The notes: a model not told the origin generated them from the letters alone. 64,000 bases of DNA from Metellina segmentata (GCA_947359465.1 OX375872.1:11912137-11976136), one strand, 5' to 3'. Counted from the first letter of the stretch, positions 12,059-22,705 are shown. Numbers and translations: made by a program.

Positions 12059-12257
12059 TAGAAAAACGATCTTGAGTATGTCTTCAAACGAGCTGATTTT
12101 TTTTTATTTGCTATACAACTAATAATTCCCTATATTCTCTCAACTTCCATTGCAATCTCATAAATGTAATATAATCCTTTAGAAAAAAGCTTTTCAAAAG
12201 ATTCTATTGTGCGAAAATTAGCATTAGAATCTTTGCAAATACTTCTATTATATGGAA

Positions 12258-12535
12258 GAGCCCAGGTAGTCCGGTTGTTCGAATCCAACCAAAGGCCGTC
12301 GTGTACAAAGGGGTAGTGCATGTTAAATCTGTCGGAGCCTCAAATTTCATCATGTTGGCGTAGTGTGGAAGTTTAGAGAGTGGGGTGACAGCTCAGGTGT
12401 GATCTCGTCTTATGACCGTGGTTCAAAATTAAGTGGTGTTGTCCTAAGATCTTTCCTTTCGGGTTGGATCTCGGACCGTCTCCGATAGCCCGTTGTTTTG
12501 GTCCAGTGCAACGTTAATTAAATATGGCTACGTAA
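12258..12535 (+). mobile_element. tRNA-derived SINE, head type 1
   Basis: Starts with an A-box-like AGGTAGTCCGGTTG, then a B-box-like GTTCGAATCC, AAAGGCCGTCGTGTACAAAG, a CAGCTCAGGTG core, the CCGTGGTTCAAAATTA block and a tail GTGCAACGTTAATTAAATA. This order is repeated at 35663, 43680, 45095, 46740 and, as 3' pieces, at 33091, 46153 and 54277. The spacing between A and B boxes is shortened, so this copy has lost part of its tRNA-like head. Confidence 0.7.
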
Positions 12536-12671
12536 ATATAATACAATCCTTTCAAAAAAGCTTTCCAAAAGATTGTAAGAAAATGAGTGTTTGAATCTTT
12601 GAAAGTAATCCTATTACAAGGAAGGTGGACGTTCTAAATAATTCTACTCTTCGTAAAGGTTGGTTGTTTTA

Positions 12672-12850
12672 TTTATTTTATGGGCCATATTTGACCGTTC
12701 GGCGACAGACATACAATATCAAGTAATAGGCACATACAATGAAAGGTTTAATGACACAGTAGACACACCCAGGGAGGAATCGAACCTGCACCGTTTACAA
12801 GTCAGAAGTTTTTAGTAGAAGTAGTGGACATACCCAATGGGTCACGACGA
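12672..12850 (-). mobile_element. Possible tRNA-derived SINE, third type
   Basis: On the minus strand a B-box-like GGTTCGATTCC with flanking GTGCA and CTCCCTGGGTG lies at about 12777-12800, preceded by TGGGTATGTCCACTACTTCT and followed by a tail ending ATATGGCCCATAAAATAAA. A pol III head followed by an unrelated A-rich tail is SINE-like. Only one copy is seen in the window, so this remains tentative. Confidence 0.45.
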
Positions 12851-12879
12851 CTGCTTTAAGTGAAGTTCCGTAAGAAATC

Positions 12880-13000
12880 TAACGTGAGGAAAGAACCAAA
12901 AAAATTGTTGCAAATGATGCTATTTTAAGGAATACCAATAAAATCTTTCTAAAGATTGAAAAATCCATAAATCCTTTAGACAAATGTGTCTATTTAGTCA
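12880..13000. repeat. TTCTATTCTAAGGAAA-type block
   Basis: Short run of TGCTATTTTAAGGAA, AATAAAATCTTTCTAAAGAT and similar words, related to the array at 14100-14670. Confidence 0.45.
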
Positions 13001-14099
13001 CGAAGTGTGTAGTGGGGAAAACCCATTACTGCAATACTCACAAATTAGTTTTTCTAAAGGTTAACTGAAACAGCGAAATTTCCATCTTCTCGTATTAATG
13101 ATCTCAATTAGGGCCCATTTTGACAGTAAAACTGTACCAAAGAAAACGATGTCGGAAGTTTATATTTAGAGCAACTTGAGAAGCGAAACATTTCCTTTTT
13201 CGCCTGAACGCACTCGCAAACAAGTAAAAGTCATTAAATGTTCGAACATCAAAACCCAGAGTTTATAAAACACGAAAACCTAAAACAAAAAGTGGAAGAT
13301 TCCTTACATATATTCCACCCTACCGTAACAAATATATTTTTCTAGAAAGATTTTTTGAGAACGCAGTTTCTCTGGATTATTCGCGAGAGGAATTCTGAGA
13401 GAAAACGAGATAGCAAGTATATATTTTAAATTCGAAGGGACCACTGAAAAACATCGAGGAGAGAAAAACAAAATTCTATTTTTCTCAGGAAACATAGTGT
13501 ATTTACTTTCATCTGGACTTCTTCTGTGAGAGAGATATTTTTTATCAATGCAAAGGGTGTAAATATCTACTCAGATTTCATTCAATTCGTCTACAGACAA
13601 GAGATCAATGTGTGACTATTCAATCAAATCTGCCTTATGGTCACTCCTATATTTTAAAAGATTCGGGAAACCAAATCAACAAGATATCCGTGACAGTGTT
13701 GGACAAATAAAAGAACAAATCATGAGGTTCTTAGGGCGCAGTTTTCTGTAAACACTCGAAGAGCAACTTTCATCGTTCAATAAAAAGAAATTGTTACGGG
13801 GGTTAAACTAAAAATAGCTTCTCAAAACCGTTATTCGTTATTGAATTTCCAGAGTCATGTCCCAAAAATAATCTATCCAATAAAAACACATTTTTCAAGC
13901 GACTATCGCAAATAATTTCACCTATAGATCGCATTTCTCACAGTATCCACTTTCGTGTGTAGAGAGTACTTGTTTCACATACAGATGTGAAAACAATATA
14001 TTTTTGAGCTGTTGGATTTGATTCATTGCGTTTTGGTAACGTTTGGCGTGAAAATTCATGTGGATCAATTAAAATCAAATTAGACGGAATTTAGTGTTA
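13001..14099. other. No gene seen; non-repetitive AT-rich DNA
   Basis: About 1.1 kb without recognisable protein or repeat content. A 63-codon frame at 13304-13495 on the minus strand has no motif and is not called. Confidence 0.4.
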
Positions 14100-14670
14100 A
14101 GAAACAGGGACTAAATGCATCCACCAATGGATTCTGAAAGGAGCAATAGAATCTTCCACGCGATTTTATTATAAGGAAATGAGCAATTGAATGTTTCCAA
14201 GGGATTTTTTCTATTTCAAGGAGAAAACGAATAAAATCTTTGCAACGAATTGAGTTACTAGTAAAGCAAGGAAAGAAAGAATTAAATCTATCCCTAAGGA
14301 TTCTCTTTCACTCGATTCTATTACAAGGAAATGAGCAATATAATGTTTACAAAATATTTTATATTCCAAGTGGAAAACGAACAGAATATTTCCAAAGGAT
14401 TGAATTACAAGGAAATCAAGGAAAGAAAAAATTAAATCTTTCCTAAGAATTCTCTTTCACGCGATTCTATCATAAAGAAATGAGCAATAGAATGTTTACA
14501 CACAAAATATATTCTATTCCAAGTGAAAAACGAACAGAATATTTCCAAAGAATTGAATTACTGGGAAATCAAGGAAAGAAAGAATAGAATCTTACCAAAG
14601 AACTCTCTTCCCATAGAAAGGATAAACAGAATCATTCTAAAAGCAAAAAATAGAATCCACGGTTTCGTTG
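14100..14670. repeat. TTCTATTCTAAGGAAA-type array, best preserved block
   Basis: At least ten units of about 45 bp, with larger two-unit periods near 90-140 bp, share CGATTCTATTACAAGGAAAT, GAGCAATAGAATGTTT and TTCCAAGTGGAAAACGAACAG. Within a unit the GAATC and GATTC ends make an imperfect inverted repeat. No coding function is inferred although a 68-codon frame runs through. Confidence 0.75.
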
Positions 14671-14998
14671 GAGGTATGTGGTCATCATGCATTTAGTTAT
14701 TATGCGTATTATGGATGATAACAACACTTCACTATTAAGAAACTAACGATGTTCAGAGGGTTGGTTGATAAAGCTTCCGTTGCCCAAGGTTTATGAAATA
14801 ATATTTATTCGTTAGTTCAGGCAAAAAGTTATTAAATATACAGTAACAAACAACCACAACAAATTTCAAATATGTATATTACTTACGGAAAACAACTTAG
14901 TATTGTAAATACGTCGTAGTCATGAAAAAGAGAAAACTGAGAAATAGTGTTACTGTTCCATTAACCTTGGCCGTAGGCTAAATACAATACTATTTGTG
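14671..14998. other. No feature seen
   Basis: AT-rich sequence without a recognisable element. Confidence 0.4.
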
Positions 14999-15115
14999 AA
15001 AAGTGCAACACCATGAAGGAATCATGCAAATTAAACGAAACTTGCAGAAAACTCGAAACAGATGAAGATATGCAAATGATTAGAATTACAACGCGATCAC
15101 GCATGTGTGGTCCTT
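14999..15115 (+). mobile_element. Solo 5' end of the Tc1 family found at 48326
   Basis: The words TGCAACACCATGAAGGAATC, ATGCAAATTAAACGAAACTT and GATATGCAAATGATTAGAAT appear in the same order as the terminal region of the Tc1 element ending at 49735 (read inward on the minus strand there: TGCAACACCCCGAAGGAAG ... ATATGCAAATGATTAGAATT). The similarity stops by about 15115, so only the element end survives. Confidence 0.6.
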
Positions 15116-15349
15116 AGAAACACCCTCTAAACTTCCAAATAATAATTTTTTCCAATAAATTTTAACGAAAGAGCAAAATAAAAAGCAGAGGTATTCAAAA
15201 AGAAAACGAAAGTTACTCGTAAAACTAACCATGCAAGCGCGGTGAGAGCTGCAGACTGACTACAATAGCGCTGCACAACACGTAAACGATTATTAAAGAA
15301 TTCAGTTATTCAAAATGACAGATCCCGTGAAGAAAGCTCAATGTATCGA

Positions 15350-15598
15350 GTGAATGGCCCCATAGTATGGCCTCCCCGGTCTCCTGACATTACTCCATAC
15401 GACTTTTCTTTTGGGGTTAGGTAAAAGATGTTGTGTACCGAACAAAAGTTAATAGTGTCGTGGAATTGAAACAAAAAAAGATCCAAACAGCTGGTAGCTA
15501 CTGTTGATCTTAGCATGCTGAAACGTTCGTGGATTGAATTAGAATATCGTCTTGATAGTCTTCGTGCTACGAAAGGATCTCATGTGTAAATTTACTAA
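15350..15598 (+). pseudogene. Tc1/mariner-type transposase, C-terminal remnant
   Basis: The plus strand encodes VWPPRSPDITPYDFFLWG, a stop, then VKDVVYRTKVNSVVELK and, in another frame, LKRSWIELEYRLDSLRATKG before a stop near 15597. The block with SPD..P.DFFLWG and VY is the end of a DDE transposase of the IS630/Tc1/mariner superfamily as found in many arthropod elements; the third acidic residue lies in SPDITPYD. An in-frame stop and a frameshift show it is dead. The first two catalytic residues and the DNA-binding domain are missing. A terminus-like AACATCCTGTATATTAATG follows at about 15700-15725 and may be the element's 3' end. Confidence 0.75.
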
Positions 15599-15940
15599 GG
15601 TAGTAGAAAAAGACTTTTTGAATTATTCCATCTATTGTTATAACTAGTTTTGCTGTAAGTCTATTCCTTTTTTTAATAAATTTTGAAGTTGTACTGATCT
15701 TTTTGAACATCCTGTATATTAATGTCTACTAATAGGTATAAAAATATGACATCAGTCATTAGTTATAAATTGTCAATGCTTTAAAATTAGAGTAGATTTG
15801 AATATTTAAAAATTAGAATTTTGTTTTTCCAGATTTTCAAATCATGGATTTGTTTAACTCTGTAAAGTTTTATTACTAATTCCAAAAATTTTGAGTTTGG
15901 TTGATTTTTGTGATATTTTAAATAATATATATTTACACAT
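15599..15940. other. Element tail and spacer
   Basis: AT-rich sequence between a transposase remnant and the mariner starting at 15945. Apart from the CATCCTGTATA end near 15708, nothing is recognised. Confidence 0.4.
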
Positions 15941-17357
15941 CATATCAGGTTGAGTAAAAAGTTTTACGTCACGTGGAGATACTTCCGCGCCAACAGCTGT
16001 CATTTATGTGGTTCTTATCTTTTCCACAAACGTGTTTTTGCATTCAAAAGCTGAAGGTTATAACTACACGACTGTGTAATTTGTTTGTTAAAAATTTACT
16101 ATCTTTTGCGTAAAAAAGTTTTTAAAGTGGAGCTATCACGTCAACAGATCAGACCGATTATGTACTATGAGATACGTAACAAATACAGTGCGACTGAATG
16201 CCACTAAAAAATGTGTGAAAGTTAAGGCATCAATACTGCTTCTTACACTGCAAAAATTATCCGTTGTTTTTACGGACTTTTCCCGTATATTTGACTGTTT
16301 AAAGCTGTTTTGTTGACAAAACGGTTTTTTACCGTTTTTCACTCTAGCCATATACGGTTTAAAACCGTCAGTTCAAATTCTAGTTCTCGTCATTTCGGTA
16401 TTGCTTTGCGTACGATAACTTTCCCTTTTCTTAAATCATTTTAAGATTATTTTCTACACTTGCTCTTATTTTTCAGCAATTATTTTATGGTTTTGAACAT
16501 CATGTAAATAAAAGTGCGATTCGACTTTTATTTAAGCTTTTCGTTATTCATCAGTTGGCAACCAGGTCGTATGTTGTTTGGGCGCCATTTTTGATCGACG
16601 AGTGCTCAAATAGTTTCAACTCTAATTATCAGGTGAGCTTTTACTTACTTTTCATGCTCCTTTTGTCAATTTTTAGAAATTAGATTCTTACCGTAATGTC
16701 TGTGTTTAAATGTGAACTCTGTAATTTCAAAACAAAATTAATCAAAACCTATGTTGTCCTCTGGAGTTTGCATCGAAATGTTCACGGAGTAACATTCCCT
16801 TGTGGTGCTCAATCTTGCCATCTCTGTTTTAAAAACTACAGGTTGTCCTAAAAGTTCCCGTACTCCAACTTTGAAAATAATTATTGCCAGTGTTTTTTTT
16901 TAATTATTGAATTTTATCGGCTCTTTAATTTTTATCGTTTCATTTTCTTTGCACTCAAGTTGTTCAATAATAAAGTTGTACGTATTTTTGTTCTTCATTG
17001 CAAGATGAATTTATCACGCATTCAGAGAATTGCGCTGTTTTAAACTTATTTTGAATGCAAATAATTTTATCGACATAAATATCCAAGTGATGCAATACCG
17101 AGTAAATATGAATCATTTTGAAATTAAATAGAAATTTGACAGTCAAAACTTTTTGAAAAATAAAATTAAAGTTTTAGAATTTATTTAGTATTTATGTCAT
17201 GTTAGGGCAATGAAGTTTAGCAACTGAAACAGGTCAAGACAATATTTTAAGCAAATTAAAGCCAATTTTTTATTTCCTTAAAACGTGGAGGTGACGATAT
17301 GTTTCAGTTTCATCTAACACAATGTAAATAGTCTTCAGGTATTTAATCAAAAATGTA

Positions 17358-18345
17358 CTATTCATGAGTATTCATTGTCAGTTGTTTTAAAATGGCCATA
17401 ACCTCATCTTGAACTGTTGCTTCACATTCTTCATAGGAAACAAATTTGTTTTTAGTGTCATGTCATCTCGACATGAAGCGGATCTGGTAAGAAGCTTCAA
17501 AACATTCAGTGACATTTGCCACATAATAGCAAACACTCTTTCTACCAAATACTTTGACAATTATATATTCATTAAATGCATTTGAGTCGGGTCGCAAAGA
17601 TTCAGACATTGAGCAGAATGGCAGAACATTAAGTTTTTCACTATTTTCAATTTATCTATGTAATGTGATTTGGTCATGTGAATCTCTGAAATGCACACGT
17701 TGTATCTCCCCAAATCAACATGTACCAGTATCTCATCTGTTCCAAGGTTATCTTTAGGTTGAAAATTGACCTGTATTGATGGGACTATGTTGCAAACATG
17801 CTTCATGAAGTAACGAAGCATATCATTAAATTTATTAACTAGCGCTTTGACTTCTATTTCAACTTTTGATTTAACCACTTTCTTAGCTGACTTTTTTTTA
17901 TTTATTTCACTGTAAACTTCTTTCCTCTTCCATTGCTCATCACAAGTAATCACAATTTCAAAATCATTTGTCTCAACGCGTTTGTTAATGCACTTATTTC
18001 CAGACATTCTTCTTCACTTTTTACTACATCCTGACAGCAGAGATTTAACCATCTGATCTAAATCATTGTAATTAAGAACTTTGAGGCTTTTTAATTTTTC
18101 AAAAGTTAACAAAACATTTTCATGTTTTTCACATGCACATGTTTCTTACATCAGGTTGCAATACCCAACAGCTTCATCTGGGTTAACTACTCCACTCTGT
18201 TTGGTGGAATATTAATTTTTTTTTCTTCAAACAAGATTTTCTTGTCTTTTCAACCCATTTTTTTTGCTGAGCCCTCTTTTATGTCAGAAAGTTCTGGATC
18301 ATTTTTAATTCCATTTCTTTTTTGCTAAGACTCCTTCCAGACTTT
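17358..18345 (-). pseudogene. Fragment resembling animal CMC/EnSpm-type transposase
   Basis: On the minus strand several frames give CACEKHENVLLTFEKLKSLK and LNYNDLDQMVKSLLSGC, then a 148-codon open frame (18007-17561) with KVEIEVKALVNKFNDMLRYF, DEILVHVDLGRYNVCISEIH and FCHSAQCLNLCDPTQMHLMN. A further frame has VKVFGRKSVCYYVANVTECF and KNKFVSYEECEATVQDEVMA, ending at 17358. From memory, a HVDF-E-Y core and an SFC-S-SLRHDP-like block belong to a large zinc-finger-linked protein of CACTA-like elements in fish, cnidarians and arthropods. I cannot check this by search. Stops, frameshifts and missing internal segments show it is dead. It lies antisense within the 16839-20046 element. Confidence 0.45.
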
Positions 18346-18774
18346 CCTAAATTTATTATATCAGATTTCTTAGACATGGTACCAACTAGGCCAGATTGAC
18401 ATGATACCAACTGGTACCATGTCAGAAACAACAAAGAGAATTTCAGTCATGAGGATACTTAAATTATCTCCCAACTCAATGCCATATTTTTAAGGAAAAA
18501 TTAAAAGATTTTATCAGCGTACATAATCAGACCCAAAGTTACAAGTGTTCAAACATTGTAAATCAAATAAAGCTGGTTGGCTTTATTCAACAGGTTCATA
18601 TCAGAACCAATTGGCAGGTTAAATCGGTACTGGTTAGAGAAAAAACAATTGGACTGCTTATTTGTTTACCCAAGATTGTTCTTTAATAAATAACCTAATT
18701 CTTTTAATAAATAACCATTTATAATCACTGTTTTACCATATCATTGCACAAATTCCTGATAAGAAATATTTGCT

Positions 18775-18790
18775 CACCTCCATGGAGGTG
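18775..18790. repeat. Perfect 16 bp palindrome CACCTCCATGGAGGTG
   Basis: A perfect inverted repeat. The half-site GGAGGTGA recurs at about 17287 and 19334, suggesting that these are ends or subterminal sites of the segment carrying the CMC-like fragment. The role is unknown. Confidence 0.5.
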
Positions 18791-19515
18791 AAATTTTAAT
18801 GGTTGGATCACATTTATGCCTAACCTAAAACAATCCCAACCATGTGCATTGATTTCCAGATTGTTTTGTACATTTTCTAACTATGTGTTGAAAAAAGTTC
18901 AGCAATAAATGAAAAAATATTAAGTTAAAAAAAGCCATGGCAGTGAGATTGTTAAAAGAACTCAAGAATTTTCTGAGTATAAATATAAGAAACAGACAGT
19001 CATACTTGCTATTGAGTCAAAGATATCTTACAGTAAAGATGGCTCATTAGAGCTTCTTTTAATTACACTTTCAGACATGTACTTCCTTCTAGTAGACTTT
19101 TTTAAAGGTTATGTACTTTTTATGCAGAGCTGACAAAAATAGTAGGGACAAAATAATTTACTGATTTTTCAACATTAAATTTAATGAAAAATATAATAAT
19201 TTCTGGTTCAATGAAATGAAAACTATTAACAATGAAACTATTAATATTAAATACAGATATTAAATAAAGGAATTTTTATACTTTTTAAGTTTCAACTATA
19301 TTTCTTAACCTAGAAACAGGGTTAGGAACAGCCACGGAGGTGATATTTTCCATGTTTAATCCACTTTTTTAAGTATAAATATGCACATATTTATTCACTT
19401 GAAGATATCTGATGAAAATATACCTCAATTAAGATCTATTTCTATTGTATAAAAATCAATTGACACATGAAATTCATAAAAAAATATGCATGTGACTCAA
19501 ATTTCCACTTAATTT

Positions 19516-19917
19516 CAGATTAACCCAGATACAGTATATCAACGTATTCAACAATTTTTTGCATTATTAGAAGTGAATGAACAAGACTCTTGGTTCCAAC
19601 AAGACATTGTAACTTGCCATACAAGTAATGACACCATGGGCATGCTTCCAGATTTTTTTGGCGATCGACTCATCTCAAGAAACCATTGGCTACCTCGTTC
19701 CGTGATCTGTACATTCCTGACTTTTTTTCTGTGGGGATATTTAAAGAACAAAGTTTATGACGATAATCACCAAACAATAGGTGATCTGAAAATTGCCAGT
19801 ACTCAAAGGATACAAGAAGTCACTCTCAGCATTTTGAAAGGTGTTTCTAATAATATGTGTAAACTACTCAGCGTTGCCTCCCAAGAAAATTGCAGAAATT
19901 TTAAACATTTATTATAA
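19516..19917 (+). pseudogene. Tc1/mariner-type transposase C-terminus of the 3.2 kb element
   Basis: The frame reads QINPDTVYQRIQQFFALLEV, then SWFQQDIVTCHTSNDTMGML with the second catalytic Asp in QQD, DFFGDRLISRNHW, a damaged third block (LPRSVICTFLTFFLWGYLKN, where SPDLTP-DFFLWGYLK is typical) and a helical tail to a stop at 19917. Only the C-terminal third of a roughly 350-residue enzyme remains. The SPD part of the third catalytic block is lost while FFLWGYLK survives. No stop interrupts this part, so decay is moderate. It belongs to the arthropod group related to the remnant at 15350, but is a different, more diverged copy. Confidence 0.8.
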
Positions 19918-20255
19918 ATGTAAGTCCAAATTATTTTCGTTTATAAGTGCTTTTCACCATTAACGTAAAAATATTTGTTTTAAAGTTTGTTGATTTTGTA
20001 TAGTAAATTCATAAATCGTCAGTACAGGAACTTTTAGGACACCCTGTACAATTCTTTTAAGTATTGTGTTTTTCAAGATCATAAATTTGTCAAAGAAATA
20101 CGGAGAATTGAAGGCACAATTTTAAATTGCAGTTTAAGTACATGCGAGAACATTACTTTAACTGATTTGTCGCATTTAATTTTTCACATGATATTTATAA
20201 AAAAAAAAGGGTTGGGTGCTATAGTGTTTGATTTTATTTTTTAAATTAGTTTTAA

Positions 20256-20981
20256 CCCTTAACTGCTGTGTCACAAACCGTCTCCACACTAGTGTGGAGG
20301 GGTCTCTCAGACCTTGCTCACTAAAGTGCGTATAAAGTTAATTAATATATATTAATGAAAGATTCTTTAGATAATTATTATTTATACATTTTAAATTTAG
20401 ATAATTCAATTCTTAACATGAAATATATCAGGACATTTCAACCCTGGAAATTAAAACTATGTTGTGGTTTGGTGTTCTAACGGCACAATTGGGTCCCCCC
20501 CCCCAGCATCCCATTTGAAGTTTTTTTTTCCGTAGAAATATTCTTGTGAAGACGCACTTAAAATGTCTTCATCTGCATAGATTTCCAATTCTGTTTCGTG
20601 TTTGCTTTCAATAGTATCCGAAATTTCACTGTCCCAGTACTTCTATTTCCGACCAATTATCAACAATATCCTGAATTTCTTTTTGTGCTAGATACAGAGG
20701 TAGTTTCTTAGTAAAGTTTGTTGCCATTTTAGACTCTGCTGAAATTCCCTACTCAAACTTAGTCTATTTCATTCAGCAAGAACTGTAACGCAAATGCTGT
20801 GTAGGGTCTAAGAGACCATGCGGGAAATGCAAATAGTTGGGACAGCCAAACCAGTGTTGGAATGTGGCTTCTCTTGGACGTAAAAGGAAGGTACTGAATA
20901 GGACATTGACCAATATTCACTTTGAGAGGTGGAAACAACCTGTCACTCGGGGTCTGTGAGACCCATGACAGCACTTAAATG
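20256..20981 (-). mobile_element. piggyBac-like element, internally deleted
   Basis: Flanked by TTAA at 20252-20255 and 20982-20985, the piggyBac target. Ends are CCCTTAACTGCTGTG at the left and, inverted, CATTTAAGTGCTGTC at the right, each followed by subterminal copies of GGTCTCTCAGACC or GGGTCTGTGAGACCC. The left side also holds the 18 bp palindrome CTCCACACTAGTGTGGAG. At 726 bp it lacks most of the roughly 2.4 kb usual for autonomous members, but keeps the transposase N-terminus on the minus strand. It interrupts the CACTG element just after its zinc-finger ORF stop. Confidence 0.8.
20455..20727 (-). pseudogene. piggyBac transposase N-terminal remnant
   Basis: From ATG at 20727 the minus strand encodes MATNFTKKLPLYLAQKEIQD and continues to VLGQ before a stop near 20626. 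A one-base shift then gives an acidic DSEISDTIESKHETELEIYA and DEDILSASSQEYFYGKKNFK followed by WDAGGGDP. An acidic, unstructured N-terminus followed by an FYGK-FKW block precedes the catalytic domain in piggyBac-family enzymes. The DDD catalytic core and C-terminal ring-like finger are deleted. Together with TTAA flanks and matching ends this supports the element assignment; the piece cannot be active. Confidence 0.7.
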
Positions 20982-20985
20982 TTAA

Positions 20986-22300
20986 ATAAACTTGTTAAAC
21001 TTTGAATAAAGCAAAATCACTAAAGAATTTTTCTCTGTCCAATTTGTATTTTACAGGTGTTTTCTGAGGATGAATCCTGATAAAGGATCCAAAGCCACCA
21101 AAAAAAGAAATCCGTGAATCAAAAAGTTTTGATCTTATAAAATAAACTTATGGACTTTGAATGGTGTTGAACATTTCATTGAATAGATATGAAAATATTA
21201 GGTATCTTGATTCTGTTAATTGCATCAAAGTTATTGTATTGTAATCATGGTTTGATTTAAAAAAATTTAAATCAATGAACCCTGATTATATTTGTATTTC
21301 TGTTTATTGTATATTTTTGCCTGCTCATTTTGTATTACTTTAATTTTTATTGCTTAAATTATGTGCAACAAACAAATGTACCTCACAAAACAGCAGCGTA
21401 TAATGTAACCATATTTAAAGGTGTTTTGCTATTTAATAAAAGTTATCAATGTTTCTTAAATGAAAAGATCCAGAGTTCTATATTTTGAAAATTTATCACT
21501 GTTGACATAAAAAGACAACATTTATTTTTTCATTTATACAGACTTTTTTCTACATGTTGATATAGTTTGTTACTTAATAAGTATCCTCAACATACATATT
21601 GAAATGATTTACTTTAATTTTTATCATTCTGTATAATTGAATAATATTCTAGCATAATTTAGTTAGACTATTTAATTTAAATGTTTGAACATTATTAAAA
21701 TAACAAAAGTAATAAACATTATTCAGTGAAACCTGTCTATAACCATTCTGTAGGGATCTAAATAAAATATTGTTATAGACAGTATCGTTACACTCAGATT
21801 TCACTGTATATTGATAGCATTATGAATAAAAGGAACTGTGTACTGCACAGTATTTTTCTTTAATTTATTTGCTCTGCAATAGTTATATACTGTTTTAAAA
21901 GATGACTTGACCATTTTATCCACACTTCGAAACTAGATTTCAGAGAAAACCCATTATTTTGTGTGCAAAACTGTTTCAACTGTATAGCTGAAATTTACAT
22001 TTTTCCCCAATTCGTAAACCTTATAGTATTAAGTGTAATTCCATTATTTTGTGTTTAAAACCATTTTCACTGCATAATCCAGCATATTTTTTATGGTAAC
22101 TGGTTGTAACATCAATTCCACATGGTTTTGTAAACAGTTATAAACTAAAAACTACAGTAAACTTGTTCTTGACTAGTTAAAAATAGTTCTGATTGCGAAA
22201 TTATACTATTTTTTATGGTAACTGGTTATAACTTTCACCAATTAAATACTTTTATGTAAACAGTTTAAAACTGAAACATATGGAGAAAACTAGATCTCAT
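20986..22300. other. Non-coding interior of the CACTG element
   Basis: AT-rich with AATAAA-like words and a possible splice acceptor TTTTACAG near 21056, but no frame I can assign. Expected downstream exons of the element are not recognisable. Confidence 0.4.
21724..21806. mobile_element. Small hairpin MITE, pogo-like ends
   Basis: Inverted ends CAGTGAAACCTGTCTATAAC and, inverted, CAGTGAAATCTGAGTGTAAC / TGTCTATAAC fold the 83 bp into one hairpin. Ends of the CAGTGAAACCTGTCTATAA type are known from pogo/Tigger-like elements (from memory). The flanks are TT and TA, so the TA duplication is imperfect. Confidence 0.5.
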
Positions 22301-22309
22301 GGTATAAAA

Positions 22310-22705
22310 CAGTTGCGACTACAAATTTACTTCATAACTTTTACGGAAAAAATGTGATATCATATGGCAAAATACCGTTGTGAATACGGTTTTACTAAAT
22401 AACTTTTACGTGGGAAACTTGATCTCGTATGGGGAAAACCGTTGAGAATACGGTTTTACTTCGTAACTTTTACGGGGGAAACTTGATCTCGTATGGGGAA
22501 AACCGTCGAGAATACGGTTTTACTTCGTAACTTTTACGGGAAAAACTGGATCTCATATGGGAAAAAACCGTTGTGAATACGGTTTTAATTCGTAATTTTT
22601 ACAGGAAAAACTTGTTCTCATATGGTAAAAAACCGTTGTTTCTACGGATTTACTTCGTAATTTTTACGGTTTTGCACAACCAACCCAGCTGCCAGTTTAA
22701 AACCG
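22310..22705. repeat. Subterminal tandem repeats of the CACTG element
   Basis: Four to five units of about 75 bp each contain AATACGGTTTTACTTCGTAA, CTTTTACGGG, CTTGATCTCGTATGGG and AAAACCGT. Related ACGG/CCGT words sit at the left end (16255-16370). Such subterminal arrays are where CACTA-type transposases bind, by analogy. Confidence 0.7.

Larger units (their letters stand above)
16839..20046 (+). mobile_element. Tc1/mariner-type element inserted in the zinc-finger ORF
   Basis: Inverted ends CAGGTTGTCCTAAAAGTTCC at 16839 and, inverted, CAGGGTGTCCTAAAAGTTCC ending at 20046 differ at one of the first 20 positions. TA at 16837-16838 and 20047-20048 is the target duplication. At 3.2 kb it is much longer than its transposase remnant (19516-19917) needs, because it also contains an oppositely oriented, unrelated coding fragment at 17358-18345. 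That fragment is most simply a later insertion or a captured segment. Confidence 0.8.
16696..20244 (+). pseudogene. C2H2 zinc-finger-like ORF of the CACTG element, interrupted
   Basis: From ATG at 16696 the frame encodes 48 residues beginning MSVFKCELCNFKTKL, with Cys-X2-Cys followed by LHRNVH (His-X3-His) and GVTFPCGAQSCHLCFKNY. It is cut at 16839 by the Tc1-type element and continues in frame at 20049 with NSFKYCVFQDHKF, CSLSTCENITLTDLSHLIFH and a stop at 20242-20244, once a single TA is counted. The two parts total about 113 codons with no stop. Cys/His spacing suggests DNA binding. Zinc-finger N-termini precede transposase-like regions in some animal CACTA-like elements (from memory); the downstream catalytic part is not found here. 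It might be the first exon of a longer gene. Confidence 0.6.
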
